DNA from: an uncultured Lachnospiraceae bacterium
GTDB lineage: Bacteria; Bacillota; Clostridia; Lachnospirales; Lachnospiraceae
NCBI GenBank assembly: GCA_947367855.1
Contig: CANBFE010000033.1
Span: forward strand, 1 to 37,234
Length of the DNA: 37,234 nt
Direction: 5' to 3'
This document shows, piece by piece, positions 15,693 through 24,519 of the stretch. The notes under the pieces are model-generated. The model saw nothing but the letters and a program-made list of their open reading frames with translations. It did no database searches and was not told the DNA's origin. A program made the translations under genes and the position numbers. Each line of letters begins with the position of its first letter. Positions within the stretch are counted from its first letter, which is position 1.

Positions 15693-16664
15693 ATGAAAGA
15701 GATATCAAATTTAATTGCGTACCGTCCGGATGTAAAAGTGGTGGATGCCACGATGCGGGACGGGGGACTGGTTAATGATTTTCATTTTACGGATGAATTT
15801 GTAAAGGCGCTGTATCTTGCGAATCTGCGGGCCGGTGTGGATTATATGGAATTTGGCTACAAGGCTTCACGGGAAATGTTTGACGACAGCAAATTCGGAA
15901 AGTGGAAATTCTGTAAGGATGAGCACATACGGGAGATTGTGGGAGAAAATGCCACGGATTTGAAGCTTGCCGTGATGGCGGATGTGGGAAGGTGCGAGAA
16001 GTCGGACATTATCGACAGGGCCGACAGTTCCATTGACCTGATCCGTGTGGCAACCTATGTGAATACCATTCCCGGAGCAGTTGCCATGATTGAGGACGCC
16101 GCAAAGAAAGGCTATGAAGTCAGCTGCAACATTATGGCGATTTCCAATGTCAGGGAGGGTGAACTGAAGGCTGCACTGGATATTCTGGGCCGGACACCGG
16201 CAGATGTACTCTATATTGTGGACAGTTACGGCGCCATGTATCCGGAACAGATTGCGCGTTTTGTGGATATGTATATGGAGGTGGCGGTAAAATACGGCAA
16301 GAAGGTGGGAATTCATGCCCATAACAACCAACAGCTGGCCTTTGCCAATACCATAGAGGCTGTGGGAGACGGGGCAGACTGGCTGGACGCCACATATGCC
16401 TCCATGGGACGCGGGGCAGGAAACTGTGCCATGGAGCTGCTTCTTGGCTTTCTGCGCAACCCAAAGTACAATGTATATCCGGCCATCCGCTTTGTGGATA
16501 CTCATATGAACAGACTGAAGGAAGCGGGTGTGGTGTGGGGCTATGACCTGCAGTATCTTATGACCGGGCTTCTGAACCAGCACCCAAGGGCTGCGATTCA
16601 GTTTACGAAGGAAAAGAGGAATGACTACACGGAATTTTACAGGGAGGTGGTGGCGCAGGATTGA
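15693..16664 (+). CDS. HMGL-type aldolase (4-hydroxy-2-oxovalerate aldolase-like)
   Basis: 323 residues forming a DRE-TIM/HMGL-like metal-dependent aldolase barrel. DATMRDGG (18-25) holds the catalytic R22/D23, and GIHAHNNQQLAFAN (from 207) holds the H208/H210 metal ligands; RGAGN follows the last strands. These match 4-hydroxy-2-oxovalerate aldolases (DmpG/MhpE) more than isopropylmalate or citramalate synthases, since no C-terminal LeuA regulatory domain is present. No partner acetaldehyde dehydrogenase or 2-oxopent-4-enoate hydratase is adjacent, so the pathway and substrate are uncertain. The start at 15693 follows GGAAGGAGAG. Confidence 0.82.
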   Translation: MKEISNLIAYRPDVKVVDATMRDGGLVNDFHFTDEFVKALYLANLRAGVDYMEFGYKASREMFDDSKFGKWKFCKDEHIREIVGENATDLKLAVMADVGRCEKSDIIDRADSSIDLIRVATYVNTIPGAVAMIEDAAKKGYEVSCNIMAISNVREGELKAALDILGRTPADVLYIVDSYGAMYPEQIARFVDMYMEVAVKYGKKVGIHAHNNQQLAFANTIEAVGDGADWLDATYASMGRGAGNCAMELLLGFLRNPKYNVYPAIRFVDTHMNRLKEAGVVWGYDLQYLMTGLLNQHPRAAIQFTKEKRNDYTEFYREVVAQD

Positions 16665-16688
16665 TGGAAATACAGTGGAAAACATTTC

Positions 16689-17063
16689 ATGGGAGAAATG
16701 GGGAGGCAACAGACAGAGATGGATGAAAATGTGTATATTCACGTAAATGAAGAGACGCTGAAAAGTATAGACGAAAAGATGCCGCCGGAGGAGGAACTGC
16801 AGGATCTGGCGGAGTTTTACAAGGTATTCGGGGATGCCACCCGGCTGAAGATTCTGTATGTGCTGCTGAGCGCGGAGATGTGCGTGTATGACATTGCGGC
16901 AGTGCTGAACATGTCTCAGTCGGCGATTTCCCACCAGCTGCGGGTGCTGAAGCAGATGGACCTGGTGAAAAACCGCCGGGAAGGCAAGACCATATTCTAT
17001 TCCCTGGCAGACGCGCATATCGTCACCATCTTAAGCCAGGGCCTTGACCATATTGAAGAGTGA
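16689..17063 (+). CDS. ArsR/SmtB-family metal-sensing repressor
   Basis: 124-residue winged-helix repressor. The recognition helix region is NMSQSAISHQLRVLKQ, followed by the wing RREGKTIFYSL. The last helix carries D108, H110, H121 and E124, with exactly the spacing (0, +2, +13, +16) of the alpha-5 zinc site of SmtB; a CzrA site would have His at the last place. The alpha-3 region EMCVYD has a single Cys, so an ArsR/CadC-type thiol site is not complete. Such proteins leave the operator when zinc or cobalt binds. Normally a metal exporter or metallothionein is next door, but here the downstream gene is convergent and the upstream gene is an aldolase. ATGs at 16689 and 16719 are both possible. 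Confidence 0.9.
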   Translation: MGEMGRQQTEMDENVYIHVNEETLKSIDEKMPPEEELQDLAEFYKVFGDATRLKILYVLLSAEMCVYDIAAVLNMSQSAISHQLRVLKQMDLVKNRREGKTIFYSLADAHIVTILSQGLDHIEE

Positions 17064-17083
17064 GCAGGGCATGCTTTCCGTCG

Positions 17084-18100
17084 TCACTGCGCCGTGGCGT
17101 CGGAGGCTGCCTGGAACACTTCATAATAGTCGGAACCCAGTTGGGAATGGTATGTGGCAGTTTCATTCCCGAATTCCTGGAAATAAACGTATCTGGACGT
17201 CATATTGATCCGGGTGTAATTCCCCTGGGCAATGGTTTTTGCGCCGGAGCCGTCTGTCCGCATGCATTTCAGCTGTGCATCGTCTCCGTTTTTCTGGTAA
17301 TAGATAAATCCGCCCCCTACATTAAAACAGTCCACCCTGTCCTGGGTTAAAACCTCTATCACATTCTGGGAGAGGGAATAGCGGCAGAGTCTGTAATCAT
17401 TGGCCACATCCAGGTAATAGACAAAGTCTCCTTCCAGAACGGGGTACCATACATTGCCTTTCCAGACTTCTGAGGGTGTGTCCGTGGCGGTATCCAGGGC
17501 ATAGAGATAGTGATCGCTCTGTGTTCCATTGTAGTAGATGATGCCGTTTTGCGCACAGGCCGGATTGATGACATAATCGGCCAGGTCTACCTGCTCGGAA
17601 TTGTCAATCTTTACCTTGAAAAAGGAGGGGCCGGTATTTTTGGAGGACAGCAGATACAGATAATTGTCCACCAGCTGGCCTGTGACGATTACGCCGTCAA
17701 GCAGGGAGGTGGCATTGCTGCCGTTGAGTTTGCAGCGCTGGAAGGAACGCATGCCGAAGGCGTGGCCGAAATCGGAGGCCACGGAGGAATTCCCGGTGTG
17801 ATAGTAGTACAGATATTTGCCCCCGGCCAGAATATTGCGTACTTCCAGTGTATTCAGCCTGCGGATGCCGCTTTCATCGGGTTCCATGGCAAAGAGACCG
17901 CCTCCGGAGAATGTGTTATAGAAATAGACCGTGCCGTCATACTCACAGAACAAGCCTTCATTGTTCAGATTGCCGGCTGTGTTACCCACGGTTCCGGAAG
18001 GGTTCATGGAGACGCGCTGGGTAATTGCCAGTAAAATGCTTATGGCGGCAGCAAGGACTGCTGCAGCAGCAATTAGTGTGATTTTGATTGTCTTTTTCAT
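17084..18100 (-). CDS. DUF5050-type membrane-anchored beta-propeller protein
   Basis: 338 residues on the minus strand, beginning with a Lys-rich start and a hydrophobic helix (about 6-27) that acts as a signal anchor. The rest has repeated short units with GxxxYYxx or YLYxL motifs (for example GKYLYYYHT, DNYLYLLSS, GDFVYYLDV, GGFIYYQKN, SRYVYFQEF), the pattern of DUF5050 and related beta-propeller folds. It is probably exposed outside the membrane. There is no Cys lipobox. Function is unknown; such domains are common in clostridial surface proteins and often bind ligands or partners. The ribosome site AGGACAGG lies upstream. It is convergent with the repressor gene and divergent from pheA. 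Confidence 0.75.
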   Translation of the reverse strand: MKKTIKITLIAAAAVLAAAISILLAITQRVSMNPSGTVGNTAGNLNNEGLFCEYDGTVYFYNTFSGGGLFAMEPDESGIRRLNTLEVRNILAGGKYLYYYHTGNSSVASDFGHAFGMRSFQRCKLNGSNATSLLDGVIVTGQLVDNYLYLLSSKNTGPSFFKVKIDNSEQVDLADYVINPACAQNGIIYYNGTQSDHYLYALDTATDTPSEVWKGNVWYPVLEGDFVYYLDVANDYRLCRYSLSQNVIEVLTQDRVDCFNVGGGFIYYQKNGDDAQLKCMRTDGSGAKTIAQGNYTRINMTSRYVYFQEFGNETATYHSQLGSDYYEVFQAASDATAQ

Positions 18101-18151
18101 AAAATACCTGTCCTATCTGTTTATTTATTTTCATTTCCTGTTTCTATTTCT

Positions 18152-18180
18152 ATTTTACACCCCTTTTTGCTTGCTATCAA
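18152..18180 (-). promoter_or_regulatory. Promoter of the DUF5050 gene
   Basis: On the minus strand TTGATA (18180-18175), 17 bases, TAAAAT (18157-18152). The expected transcript starts about 45 bases before the ATG. It overlaps the -35 region of the opposing pheA promoter. Confidence 0.7.
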
Positions 18181-18197
18181 GATTGTTTTGGTATAAT
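18171..18197 (+). promoter_or_regulatory. Promoter of pheA
   Basis: A TGG-TATAAT extended -10 (hexamer 18192-18197) with a possible TTGCTA -35 at 18171-18176 (15-base spacer). The leader is only about 35 bases, so T-box or attenuator control of pheA is not visible. Confidence 0.6.
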
Positions 18198-18236
18198 ATA
18201 GAAAAAAGAGATTTTTGTGATAAAGGAGTCGCCGGG

Positions 18237-19361
18237 ATGGATTTAGCAGAGTTAAGGGAGAGAATCGACGCCATCGATGCGGAAATTGTAAATCTGTATG
18301 AACAGCGCATGGAGATCTGCAGGCAGGTGGCGGAATATAAGATTGCCACGGGAAAGAAAGTCCTGGACAGGCAGCGGGAGGCGGAGAAACTGTCCAGGGT
18401 CAGGAACCTGGCCCACAATGAGTTTAACCGCTGCGGAATTGAAGAGCTGTTCGAACAGATCATGTCCATGAGCAGGAAGCTGCAGTACCAGCTGCTGACA
18501 GAGAGCGGAAGCATGGGAAAGCTGCCTTTTATCGGTGTGGACGGACTGGAGACGGGAAAGGCCAGGGTGGTGTTTCAGGGGGCTGAGGGAGCCTATTCCC
18601 AGGCAGCCATGATACAGTATTTCGGGGATCAGGTGAACAGCTTCCATGTGGAGACATTCAGGGATGCCATGAATGCCATTGACGAGGGCAGCGCGGATTT
18701 TGCAGTGCTTCCCATTGAGAATTCCACTGCCGGTATTGTGAACGAAATCTACGATCTGCTTCAGGAGTACGAGAATTACATCGTTGGGGAGCAGATTATC
18801 AAAATAGAGCACTGTCTTCTGGGAGTACCGGGGGCAGAACTGGGGGAGATCAGGACGGTCTGTTCCCATCCCCAGTCCCTGATGCAGAGTTCAAAGTACC
18901 TGGAACTGCATGGATGGAGGCAGATCAGCATGCAGAACAATGCATTTGCCGCCAGAAAGGTGGCAGAGGAGGGCGACAGAAGCCAGGCTGCCATAGCGGG
19001 GGAACATGCAGCAGCCATTTACGGTCTGCAGGTACTTCAGAGACAGATCAATCATTCGGGCACCAATTCAACCAGGTTTATCATTGTCACCAACCAGAAA
19101 ATATTCCGAAAAGATGCTGCAAAGGTGAGTATCTGTTTTGAGGTGCCCCATCAGAGCGGATCCCTTTACCATATGCTGTCCCATTTTATTTACAATCATC
19201 TGAATATGACTAAGATAGAGAGCCGGCCCATAGAGGACAGAAACTGGGAATACCGTTTCTTTATTGATTTTGAGGGGAATCTGGCGGACAGCGCCGTGAA
19301 AAACGCCCTGCGGGGGCTGCGGGAAGAAGCGCGGAATATGAAGATACTTGGGAATTATTAG
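18237..19361 (+). CDS. pheA: Bifunctional chorismate mutase / prephenate dehydratase (P-protein)
   Basis: 374 residues. An AroQ-type chorismate mutase domain (1-90; MDLAELRERIDAID, R24 and the KxxxxxR helix) is followed by prephenate dehydratase (about 108-290) with FQGAEGAYSQAA, ENSTAGIVNE and the catalytic T279-R-F281 motif, and by an ACT regulatory domain (about 296-374) with the ESRP motif (328-331) that binds phenylalanine. It converts chorismate to phenylpyruvate, with feedback control by Phe. The ATG at 18237 is set by AAAGGAG eight bases upstream and a promoter just before; the open frame extends further 5' but crosses the promoter. It leads a co-directional run into the polyphosphate genes (48-base gap). 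Confidence 0.96.
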   Translation: MDLAELRERIDAIDAEIVNLYEQRMEICRQVAEYKIATGKKVLDRQREAEKLSRVRNLAHNEFNRCGIEELFEQIMSMSRKLQYQLLTESGSMGKLPFIGVDGLETGKARVVFQGAEGAYSQAAMIQYFGDQVNSFHVETFRDAMNAIDEGSADFAVLPIENSTAGIVNEIYDLLQEYENYIVGEQIIKIEHCLLGVPGAELGEIRTVCSHPQSLMQSSKYLELHGWRQISMQNNAFAARKVAEEGDRSQAAIAGEHAAAIYGLQVLQRQINHSGTNSTRFIIVTNQKIFRKDAAKVSICFEVPHQSGSLYHMLSHFIYNHLNMTKIESRPIEDRNWEYRFFIDFEGNLADSAVKNALRGLREEARNMKILGNY

Positions 19362-19409
19362 CAGACTGCGGGGAGAAAATCCGGGGCTGACAGGAGAAGG
19401 GGCGGAAAT

Positions 19410-20789
19410 ATGAGAAAACGGGAACTGATGGTATACAGAACCTTTCCGGATAACAGGGACAGCCTGCTGTGCCGGGTGGAAGCCGTTGTGTCGGCATATG
19501 AGGAAGGGCTCTGGATGGAGAAACGGCAGGCGGGAGAACTGGCAGGGGAGCTTTACGGCTGTATTCATGAGCTGATTGCCCAGGCGGGAACCTATGGTTT
19601 TTACGGCAATCTGTGGCATTGTTATCTGACCCACCTTCTGGTTACCAATGAGAATGGCTACAGCCAGGGCTGTGAGATGCGGGGAGGGATTCAGGGCACA
19701 ATTAACCAGGCGGTGCTTCACGATATGGAGATTTTCCGGGAGTTTTTCACTTATGACTTCGCATCCCTGTGCAGGGACCTGGGGGTGGAGGCGTTTTCCC
19801 TGGCAGAGCATTATGAGGGAAGCGGCGCGGAGACAGGAGTTTACAATGCAAGGATATGCGAATGCATCTGCGGACTGGCCGGGGAACTGGGAGAGAGCGG
19901 CACTGCCGGGGAGATGAAGGATATTCTGACGGCATTTTACGCAAGATACGGCGTGGGGAAGTTCGGACTGTACAAATGCTTCCGGATTGGCAGGGGGGTA
20001 CATGGGGAAGCAACGGTGGAACCCATTCCCAGGATTACCCATGTGAAACTGGATGACCTGGTGTGCTATGAGCTGCAGAAGAAAAAGCTCACGGACAATA
20101 CAGAGGCCTTTGTGGCGGGCAGAAGGGCGAATAACTGCCTTCTTTTTGGGGATGCGGGAACAGGGAAATCCTCCTGCGTAAAGGCCATTGCAAACGAGTA
20201 TTATGACAGGGGACTGCGTGTCATTGAGGTTTATAAGCACCAGTTTCAGGATTTGAACGAGGTGATTGCCCGGATTAAGGGGCGGAATTACAAATTTATC
20301 ATTTTTATGGATGATCTGAGTTTTGAGGATTTTGAGATTGAGTATAAGTATCTCAAGGCCGTCATTGAGGGCGGACTGGAGAAAAAGCCTCAGAACCTGC
20401 TGATTTATGCCACATCCAACCGTCGTCACCTCATCCGGGAGAACTATGGGGACAAGACGGAGGACGGACATTTTCCGGAGGTGCGTCAGGATATGCATAC
20501 CAGCGATACCGTGCAGGAGAAGCTTTCCCTGGCATACCGTTTCGGGGTAACCATTTATTTCGGCACGCCTGACAGGAAGCAGTTCCAGACCATAGTGGAA
20601 ACCCTGGCAGAGCGTTGGGGTGTGGAGATGTCCCGGGAGGAACTGCTTCTGGAAGCAGGCAGGTGGGAGATGGCCCACGGAGGACTTTCGGGCAGGACTG
20701 CGCAGCAGTTTATTGATTATCTGACAGGAAGCAGGGGAGGCATTCCGTCTGCAGACGGGGGACTTAAGACAGGAGGTTACCTTGGATGA
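19410..20789 (+). CDS. DUF815-family AAA+ ATPase
   Basis: 459 residues. The N-terminal 235 residues are helical and unassigned. The C-terminal half is a DUF815-type P-loop ATPase: Walker A GDAGTGKS (247-254), Walker B FIIFMDDLSF (296-305, tandem Asp), sensor region LLIYATSNRRHL and a C-terminal lid around LAERWGVEMSREEL. DUF815 proteins resemble AAA+ remodellers, but their target is not established. The stop overlaps the ATG of the Ppx-like gene by four bases, so the two are translationally coupled, and ppk1 follows. A role in polyphosphate metabolism is thus a context inference. The ribosome site is GAGAAGGGGCGG. Confidence 0.85.
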   Translation: MRKRELMVYRTFPDNRDSLLCRVEAVVSAYEEGLWMEKRQAGELAGELYGCIHELIAQAGTYGFYGNLWHCYLTHLLVTNENGYSQGCEMRGGIQGTINQAVLHDMEIFREFFTYDFASLCRDLGVEAFSLAEHYEGSGAETGVYNARICECICGLAGELGESGTAGEMKDILTAFYARYGVGKFGLYKCFRIGRGVHGEATVEPIPRITHVKLDDLVCYELQKKKLTDNTEAFVAGRRANNCLLFGDAGTGKSSCVKAIANEYYDRGLRVIEVYKHQFQDLNEVIARIKGRNYKFIIFMDDLSFEDFEIEYKYLKAVIEGGLEKKPQNLLIYATSNRRHLIRENYGDKTEDGHFPEVRQDMHTSDTVQEKLSLAYRFGVTIYFGTPDRKQFQTIVETLAERWGVEMSREELLLEAGRWEMAHGGLSGRTAQQFIDYLTGSRGGIPSADGGLKTGGYLG

Positions 20790-22330
20790 GCGTGAGGACT
20801 TTTGCAGCCATAGATGTGGGAAGCTATGAGCTGACAATGAAAATATTTGAATTTTCCGGCAAGGATACCATGCGTGAGATCGACTGTATCAGCAAACGCC
20901 TGGATCTGGGGAGTGATACTTTTGCCAGGGGAAAGATCAGCAATGAAAAGATGGATGAGCTGTGCCGGACCCTGAAGGATTTTTCCGATATCATGAAGAC
21001 CTATCGTGTGAGGGATTACAAGGCCTACGGAACCAGCGCCATCCGTGAGACGGAAAATACAACCATAGTCCAGGACCAGATTGCCCAACGTACCGGTATC
21101 TGGGTGGAGGTTCTGGGCAATGCGGAACAAAGATTTCTTGACTACAAATCCGTAGCGTCAAAAGGGGAAAGTTTCCGGAAAATCATAGAGGGGAAGACAG
21201 CCATTCTGGATATCGGAGGAGGCAGCATCCAGCTTTCCCTGTTTGACAATGATACGCTGGTGTCCACACAGAATCTGCGTCTGGGGGTTCTGCGTCTTCA
21301 GGACTATCTGAATCGGTTTGAGGTGAAGGGTTCCCAGACGGAAGAGCTGATCAACGAGATGGCCATGGCCCGTCTGGACACTTATAAAAGGCTCTATCTC
21401 AAGGACAGGGAGATCCGGAACCTGATCGTGGTGGATGACTATATTTCGCCCTGGGCAGTGCGGAAGCGGGAGACGGGGGATAAGAAGGAATTTCTGGAGG
21501 TGGCGGATTTCGAAAGGCTCTTTGAGGTGCTTCATGAGAGAAATCCCGTACAGATAGCCCGGGCCATGGCAATTTCCGAGGAGCGTATTCCGCTGGTGTT
21601 TATCAGCGCGGTTCTGATCAAATATATCGCGGAACTTATGGGGATTCAGCGGATATGGGTGCCGGGGGTGACTCTTTGTGACGGTATAGCCTATGAATAT
21701 GCAGAGAAGATTAAAATGTTCCGGGGCGAGCATGATTTCGAGGAGGATATCATTGCCTGCGCGGCCAATATCAGCAAGCGTTATATGGGGAGCCGGAAAC
21801 GCTCCGATGTGTTGGAAAACTTTACAACCATCATTTTTGACAGCATGAGAAGGGTTCACGGTCTGGGGAAGAGGGAACGGCTTTACCTGCGTCTTGCCGT
21901 GATTCTTCATGAGTGCGGCAAGTACATCAGCCTGGTGGACATCGGGGAGACATCCTTTCAGATTGTGATGTCCACGGAGATTATCGGCATTTCCCGTCAG
22001 GAAAGGGAGATCGTGGCCAATGTGGTCCGTTTCAACCACAGCAGGTTTGTCTATGACGGGCAGCAGGCGGGTATGGGGAATCTGAACAGGGAGTCTTTTC
22101 TGGTGGTGGCAAAGCTGACGGCCATTTTACGGCTGGCCAACAGCCTTGACAGAAGCCATAAGCAGAAGTTCAGGGGACTGAAGGCCGCGCTGAAGGACAA
22201 CCAGTTGGTGCTGACAGTGGATACCCAGGAAGATATCACCCTGGAAAGAGGGTTTTTTGAGGCAAACAGTGACTTTTTCAAAGAAGTATTCAGCGTGGAG
22301 CCTGTGCTGAAGCAGAGAAAAATTTTTTAA
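20786..22330 (+). CDS. Ppx/GppA-family phosphatase with HD-like C-terminal domain
   Basis: 514 residues of the exopolyphosphatase/guanosine pentaphosphatase family. The actin-like ATPase fold is shown by AIDVGSYELTMKIFE (8-22), YGTSAIRETEN (81-91) and ILDIGGGSIQLSLF (140-153). The C-terminal part carries an HD-like segment (LRLAVILHECGKYIS, then VVRFNHSRF), as in long Ppx proteins. It should release phosphate from polyphosphate ends or hydrolyse pppGpp; sequence alone does not decide which. The adjacent ppk1 favours polyphosphate. It is coupled to the DUF815 gene by an ATGA overlap and lies 17 bases before ppk1. Confidence 0.92.
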   Translation: MSVRTFAAIDVGSYELTMKIFEFSGKDTMREIDCISKRLDLGSDTFARGKISNEKMDELCRTLKDFSDIMKTYRVRDYKAYGTSAIRETENTTIVQDQIAQRTGIWVEVLGNAEQRFLDYKSVASKGESFRKIIEGKTAILDIGGGSIQLSLFDNDTLVSTQNLRLGVLRLQDYLNRFEVKGSQTEELINEMAMARLDTYKRLYLKDREIRNLIVVDDYISPWAVRKRETGDKKEFLEVADFERLFEVLHERNPVQIARAMAISEERIPLVFISAVLIKYIAELMGIQRIWVPGVTLCDGIAYEYAEKIKMFRGEHDFEEDIIACAANISKRYMGSRKRSDVLENFTTIIFDSMRRVHGLGKRERLYLRLAVILHECGKYISLVDIGETSFQIVMSTEIIGISRQEREIVANVVRFNHSRFVYDGQQAGMGNLNRESFLVVAKLTAILRLANSLDRSHKQKFRGLKAALKDNQLVLTVDTQEDITLERGFFEANSDFFKEVFSVEPVLKQRKIF

Positions 22331-22347
22331 GGTGAGGTGGGAAGGAC

Positions 22348-24486
22348 ATGGACGGAATTGATTTTTATAATCCCAAATACTATACGAACAGGGAACTCAG
22401 TTGGATCCTGTTTGACCGCAGGGTGCTGAACGAAGCCAGGGATAAGAGCATTCCCCTGTTTGAACGGCTGAAATTCCTGAGCATCACCGCATCCAATCTG
22501 GACGAGTTTTTCATGATCCGCATAGCGTCCCTCAAGGACATGGTAAATGCAAAGTACCAGAAGCCGGACATTGCCGGAATGACGCCGAAGGAACAGCTGG
22601 AGAAGCTGGATGTGGCCATACATGAACTGGTGGAACTGCAGTATTCCACCTATAACCGTGCGCTTGTGCCGAAACTAAAGCAGAACGGTCTGCAGATTAT
22701 CGGGCGGTATGAAGACCTGTCAAAAAAGGAAGCCGCCTTTGTGGATAAATATTTCGAGGAGAATGTGTATCCGGTACTGACCCCCATGGCTCTGGATTCC
22801 TCCAGACCTTTTCCGTTGGTCCGGAACAAGACACTGAATATCGCCGCCCTGGTGCGGAAGAAGGAGAGCGGCGGGGAACTGGAATTTGCCACTGTGCAGG
22901 TGCCTGGAGTGCTGAGCCGCATTGTGGAGCTGCCGGGGGGAGAGGCTGTCCGGAAGGTGATCTTTCTGGAGGAAATCATTGAGAGAAACATGAACAGACT
23001 GTTTCTCAATTATGACATTGTGTGCGCCTATCCCTTCCGTATCATGAGAAATGCAGACCTGACAATCGAGGAGGATGAAGCTGCAGACCTTTTGAAGGAG
23101 ATCGAGAAGCAGTTGAAAAAGCGTCAGTGGGGTGAGGCCATCCGCCTGGAGGTTGCCTCCCACTGTGACAAGAGGCTCCTGAAGATTTTGAAGGAGGAAC
23201 TGGGCATAGAGCTGCAGAACATCTATTCCATAGAGGGCCCTCTGGACCTGACTGTGCTGATGAAACTGTACGGTCTGGAAGGATTTGACCATCTGAAGTC
23301 ACCGAAGCATACGCCGCAGCAGATTCCGCAGCTGCCTCCGGGATGCTGTATCTTTGATGAGGTTCGCAGGGGGGATATTCTGCTCCATCATCCGTACCAG
23401 ACCTTCCAGCCGGTGGTGGACTTTATCCGTCAGGCTGCCAGGGATCCGGAGGTACTGGCCATCAAACAGACCCTGTACCGCGTCAGCGGCAATTCTCCCA
23501 TTATAGCCGCTTTGGCGCTGGCTGCTGAGAACGGAAAGCAGGTGACCGTGCTTGTGGAGCTGAAGGCCCGTTTTGATGAGGAGAACAACATTGTATGGGC
23601 AAAAATGCTGGAGAAAGCAGGCTGCCATGTCATCTACGGTCTGTTGGGATTGAAAACCCACAGCAAAATCACTCTGGTAGTGCGCAGGGAAGATGATGGG
23701 ATACGGCGTTACGTACATTTGGGAACGGGAAATTACAATGACGCCACGGCAAAGCTTTATACGGACATAGGACTGATGACCTGTTCCGAGGCCATAGGAG
23801 AGGATGCCACGGCTGTGTTTAACATGCTGTCCGGCTATTCGGAGCCGAGAATGTGGAATAAACTGACCCTGGCGCCCCTGTGGCTGAAGGACCGTTTCCG
23901 GTATCTGATAGGAAGGGAGAAAAAGTTCGCACAGGAGGGCAGACCTGCCCGGATCATTGCAAAGATGAATTCTCTCTGTGACCAGGATATCATTGCTGCC
24001 CTGTATGAGGCATCTGCGGCAGGGGTAAAGATTGACCTGATCGTGCGGGGCATCTGCTGCCTGAAAACCGGGATCCGGGGGATCAGTGAGAACATTACCG
24101 TGCGTTCCATAGTGGGGGATTTCCTGGAGCACAGCAGGATATTTTATTTCGAGAATGACGAGCATTATGAGATTTACTGCGGCAGCGCGGACTGGATGCC
24201 CAGGAATCTGGAGCGGCGGGTGGAGATTCTGTTTCCTGTGGACAGACCGGAACTGAAGGAGAAACTGCTGCATATTCTGCATAGCCAGCTTGGCGACAAC
24301 CGGAAAGCTTCCGTGCTTCAGGGAGACGGAACCTATGAGAAAGTCAGCAGGAGGGGAAGACTGCCCTATGGTTCCCAGGAGGCATTTTATCAGGAAGCCG
24401 TAAGCGAGGCCAGGGATTTCTTTGAGGGTGGAGGCGCAGTGACCAGAACCTTTGTGCCGGAAATGCACCATGATTCGGAGATGTGA
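22348..24486 (+). CDS. ppk1: Polyphosphate kinase 1
   Basis: 712 residues, the usual length of PPK1, which polymerises the gamma-phosphate of ATP into polyphosphate reversibly at the membrane. The N domain begins YTNRELSWILFDRRVLNEA. The two PLD-like catalytic parts are visible as LKTHSKITLVVRRE (first HxK-type motif, autophosphorylated His) followed by YVHLGTGNYND, and LEHSRIFYFEN followed by YCGSADWMPRNLERRVE. VLVELKARFDEENNI lies between them. The ribosome site is GGTGAGGTGGGAAGG. It forms a unit with the Ppx-like and DUF815 genes upstream and maf 33 bases downstream. Confidence 0.97.
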   Translation: MDGIDFYNPKYYTNRELSWILFDRRVLNEARDKSIPLFERLKFLSITASNLDEFFMIRIASLKDMVNAKYQKPDIAGMTPKEQLEKLDVAIHELVELQYSTYNRALVPKLKQNGLQIIGRYEDLSKKEAAFVDKYFEENVYPVLTPMALDSSRPFPLVRNKTLNIAALVRKKESGGELEFATVQVPGVLSRIVELPGGEAVRKVIFLEEIIERNMNRLFLNYDIVCAYPFRIMRNADLTIEEDEAADLLKEIEKQLKKRQWGEAIRLEVASHCDKRLLKILKEELGIELQNIYSIEGPLDLTVLMKLYGLEGFDHLKSPKHTPQQIPQLPPGCCIFDEVRRGDILLHHPYQTFQPVVDFIRQAARDPEVLAIKQTLYRVSGNSPIIAALALAAENGKQVTVLVELKARFDEENNIVWAKMLEKAGCHVIYGLLGLKTHSKITLVVRREDDGIRRYVHLGTGNYNDATAKLYTDIGLMTCSEAIGEDATAVFNMLSGYSEPRMWNKLTLAPLWLKDRFRYLIGREKKFAQEGRPARIIAKMNSLCDQDIIAALYEASAAGVKIDLIVRGICCLKTGIRGISENITVRSIVGDFLEHSRIFYFENDEHYEIYCGSADWMPRNLERRVEILFPVDRPELKEKLLHILHSQLGDNRKASVLQGDGTYEKVSRRGRLPYGSQEAFYQEAVSEARDFFEGGGAVTRTFVPEMHHDSEM

Positions 24487-24519
24487 AGGCAGTCTGCAGG
24501 AGAAAGGAAAGAAGGATTT

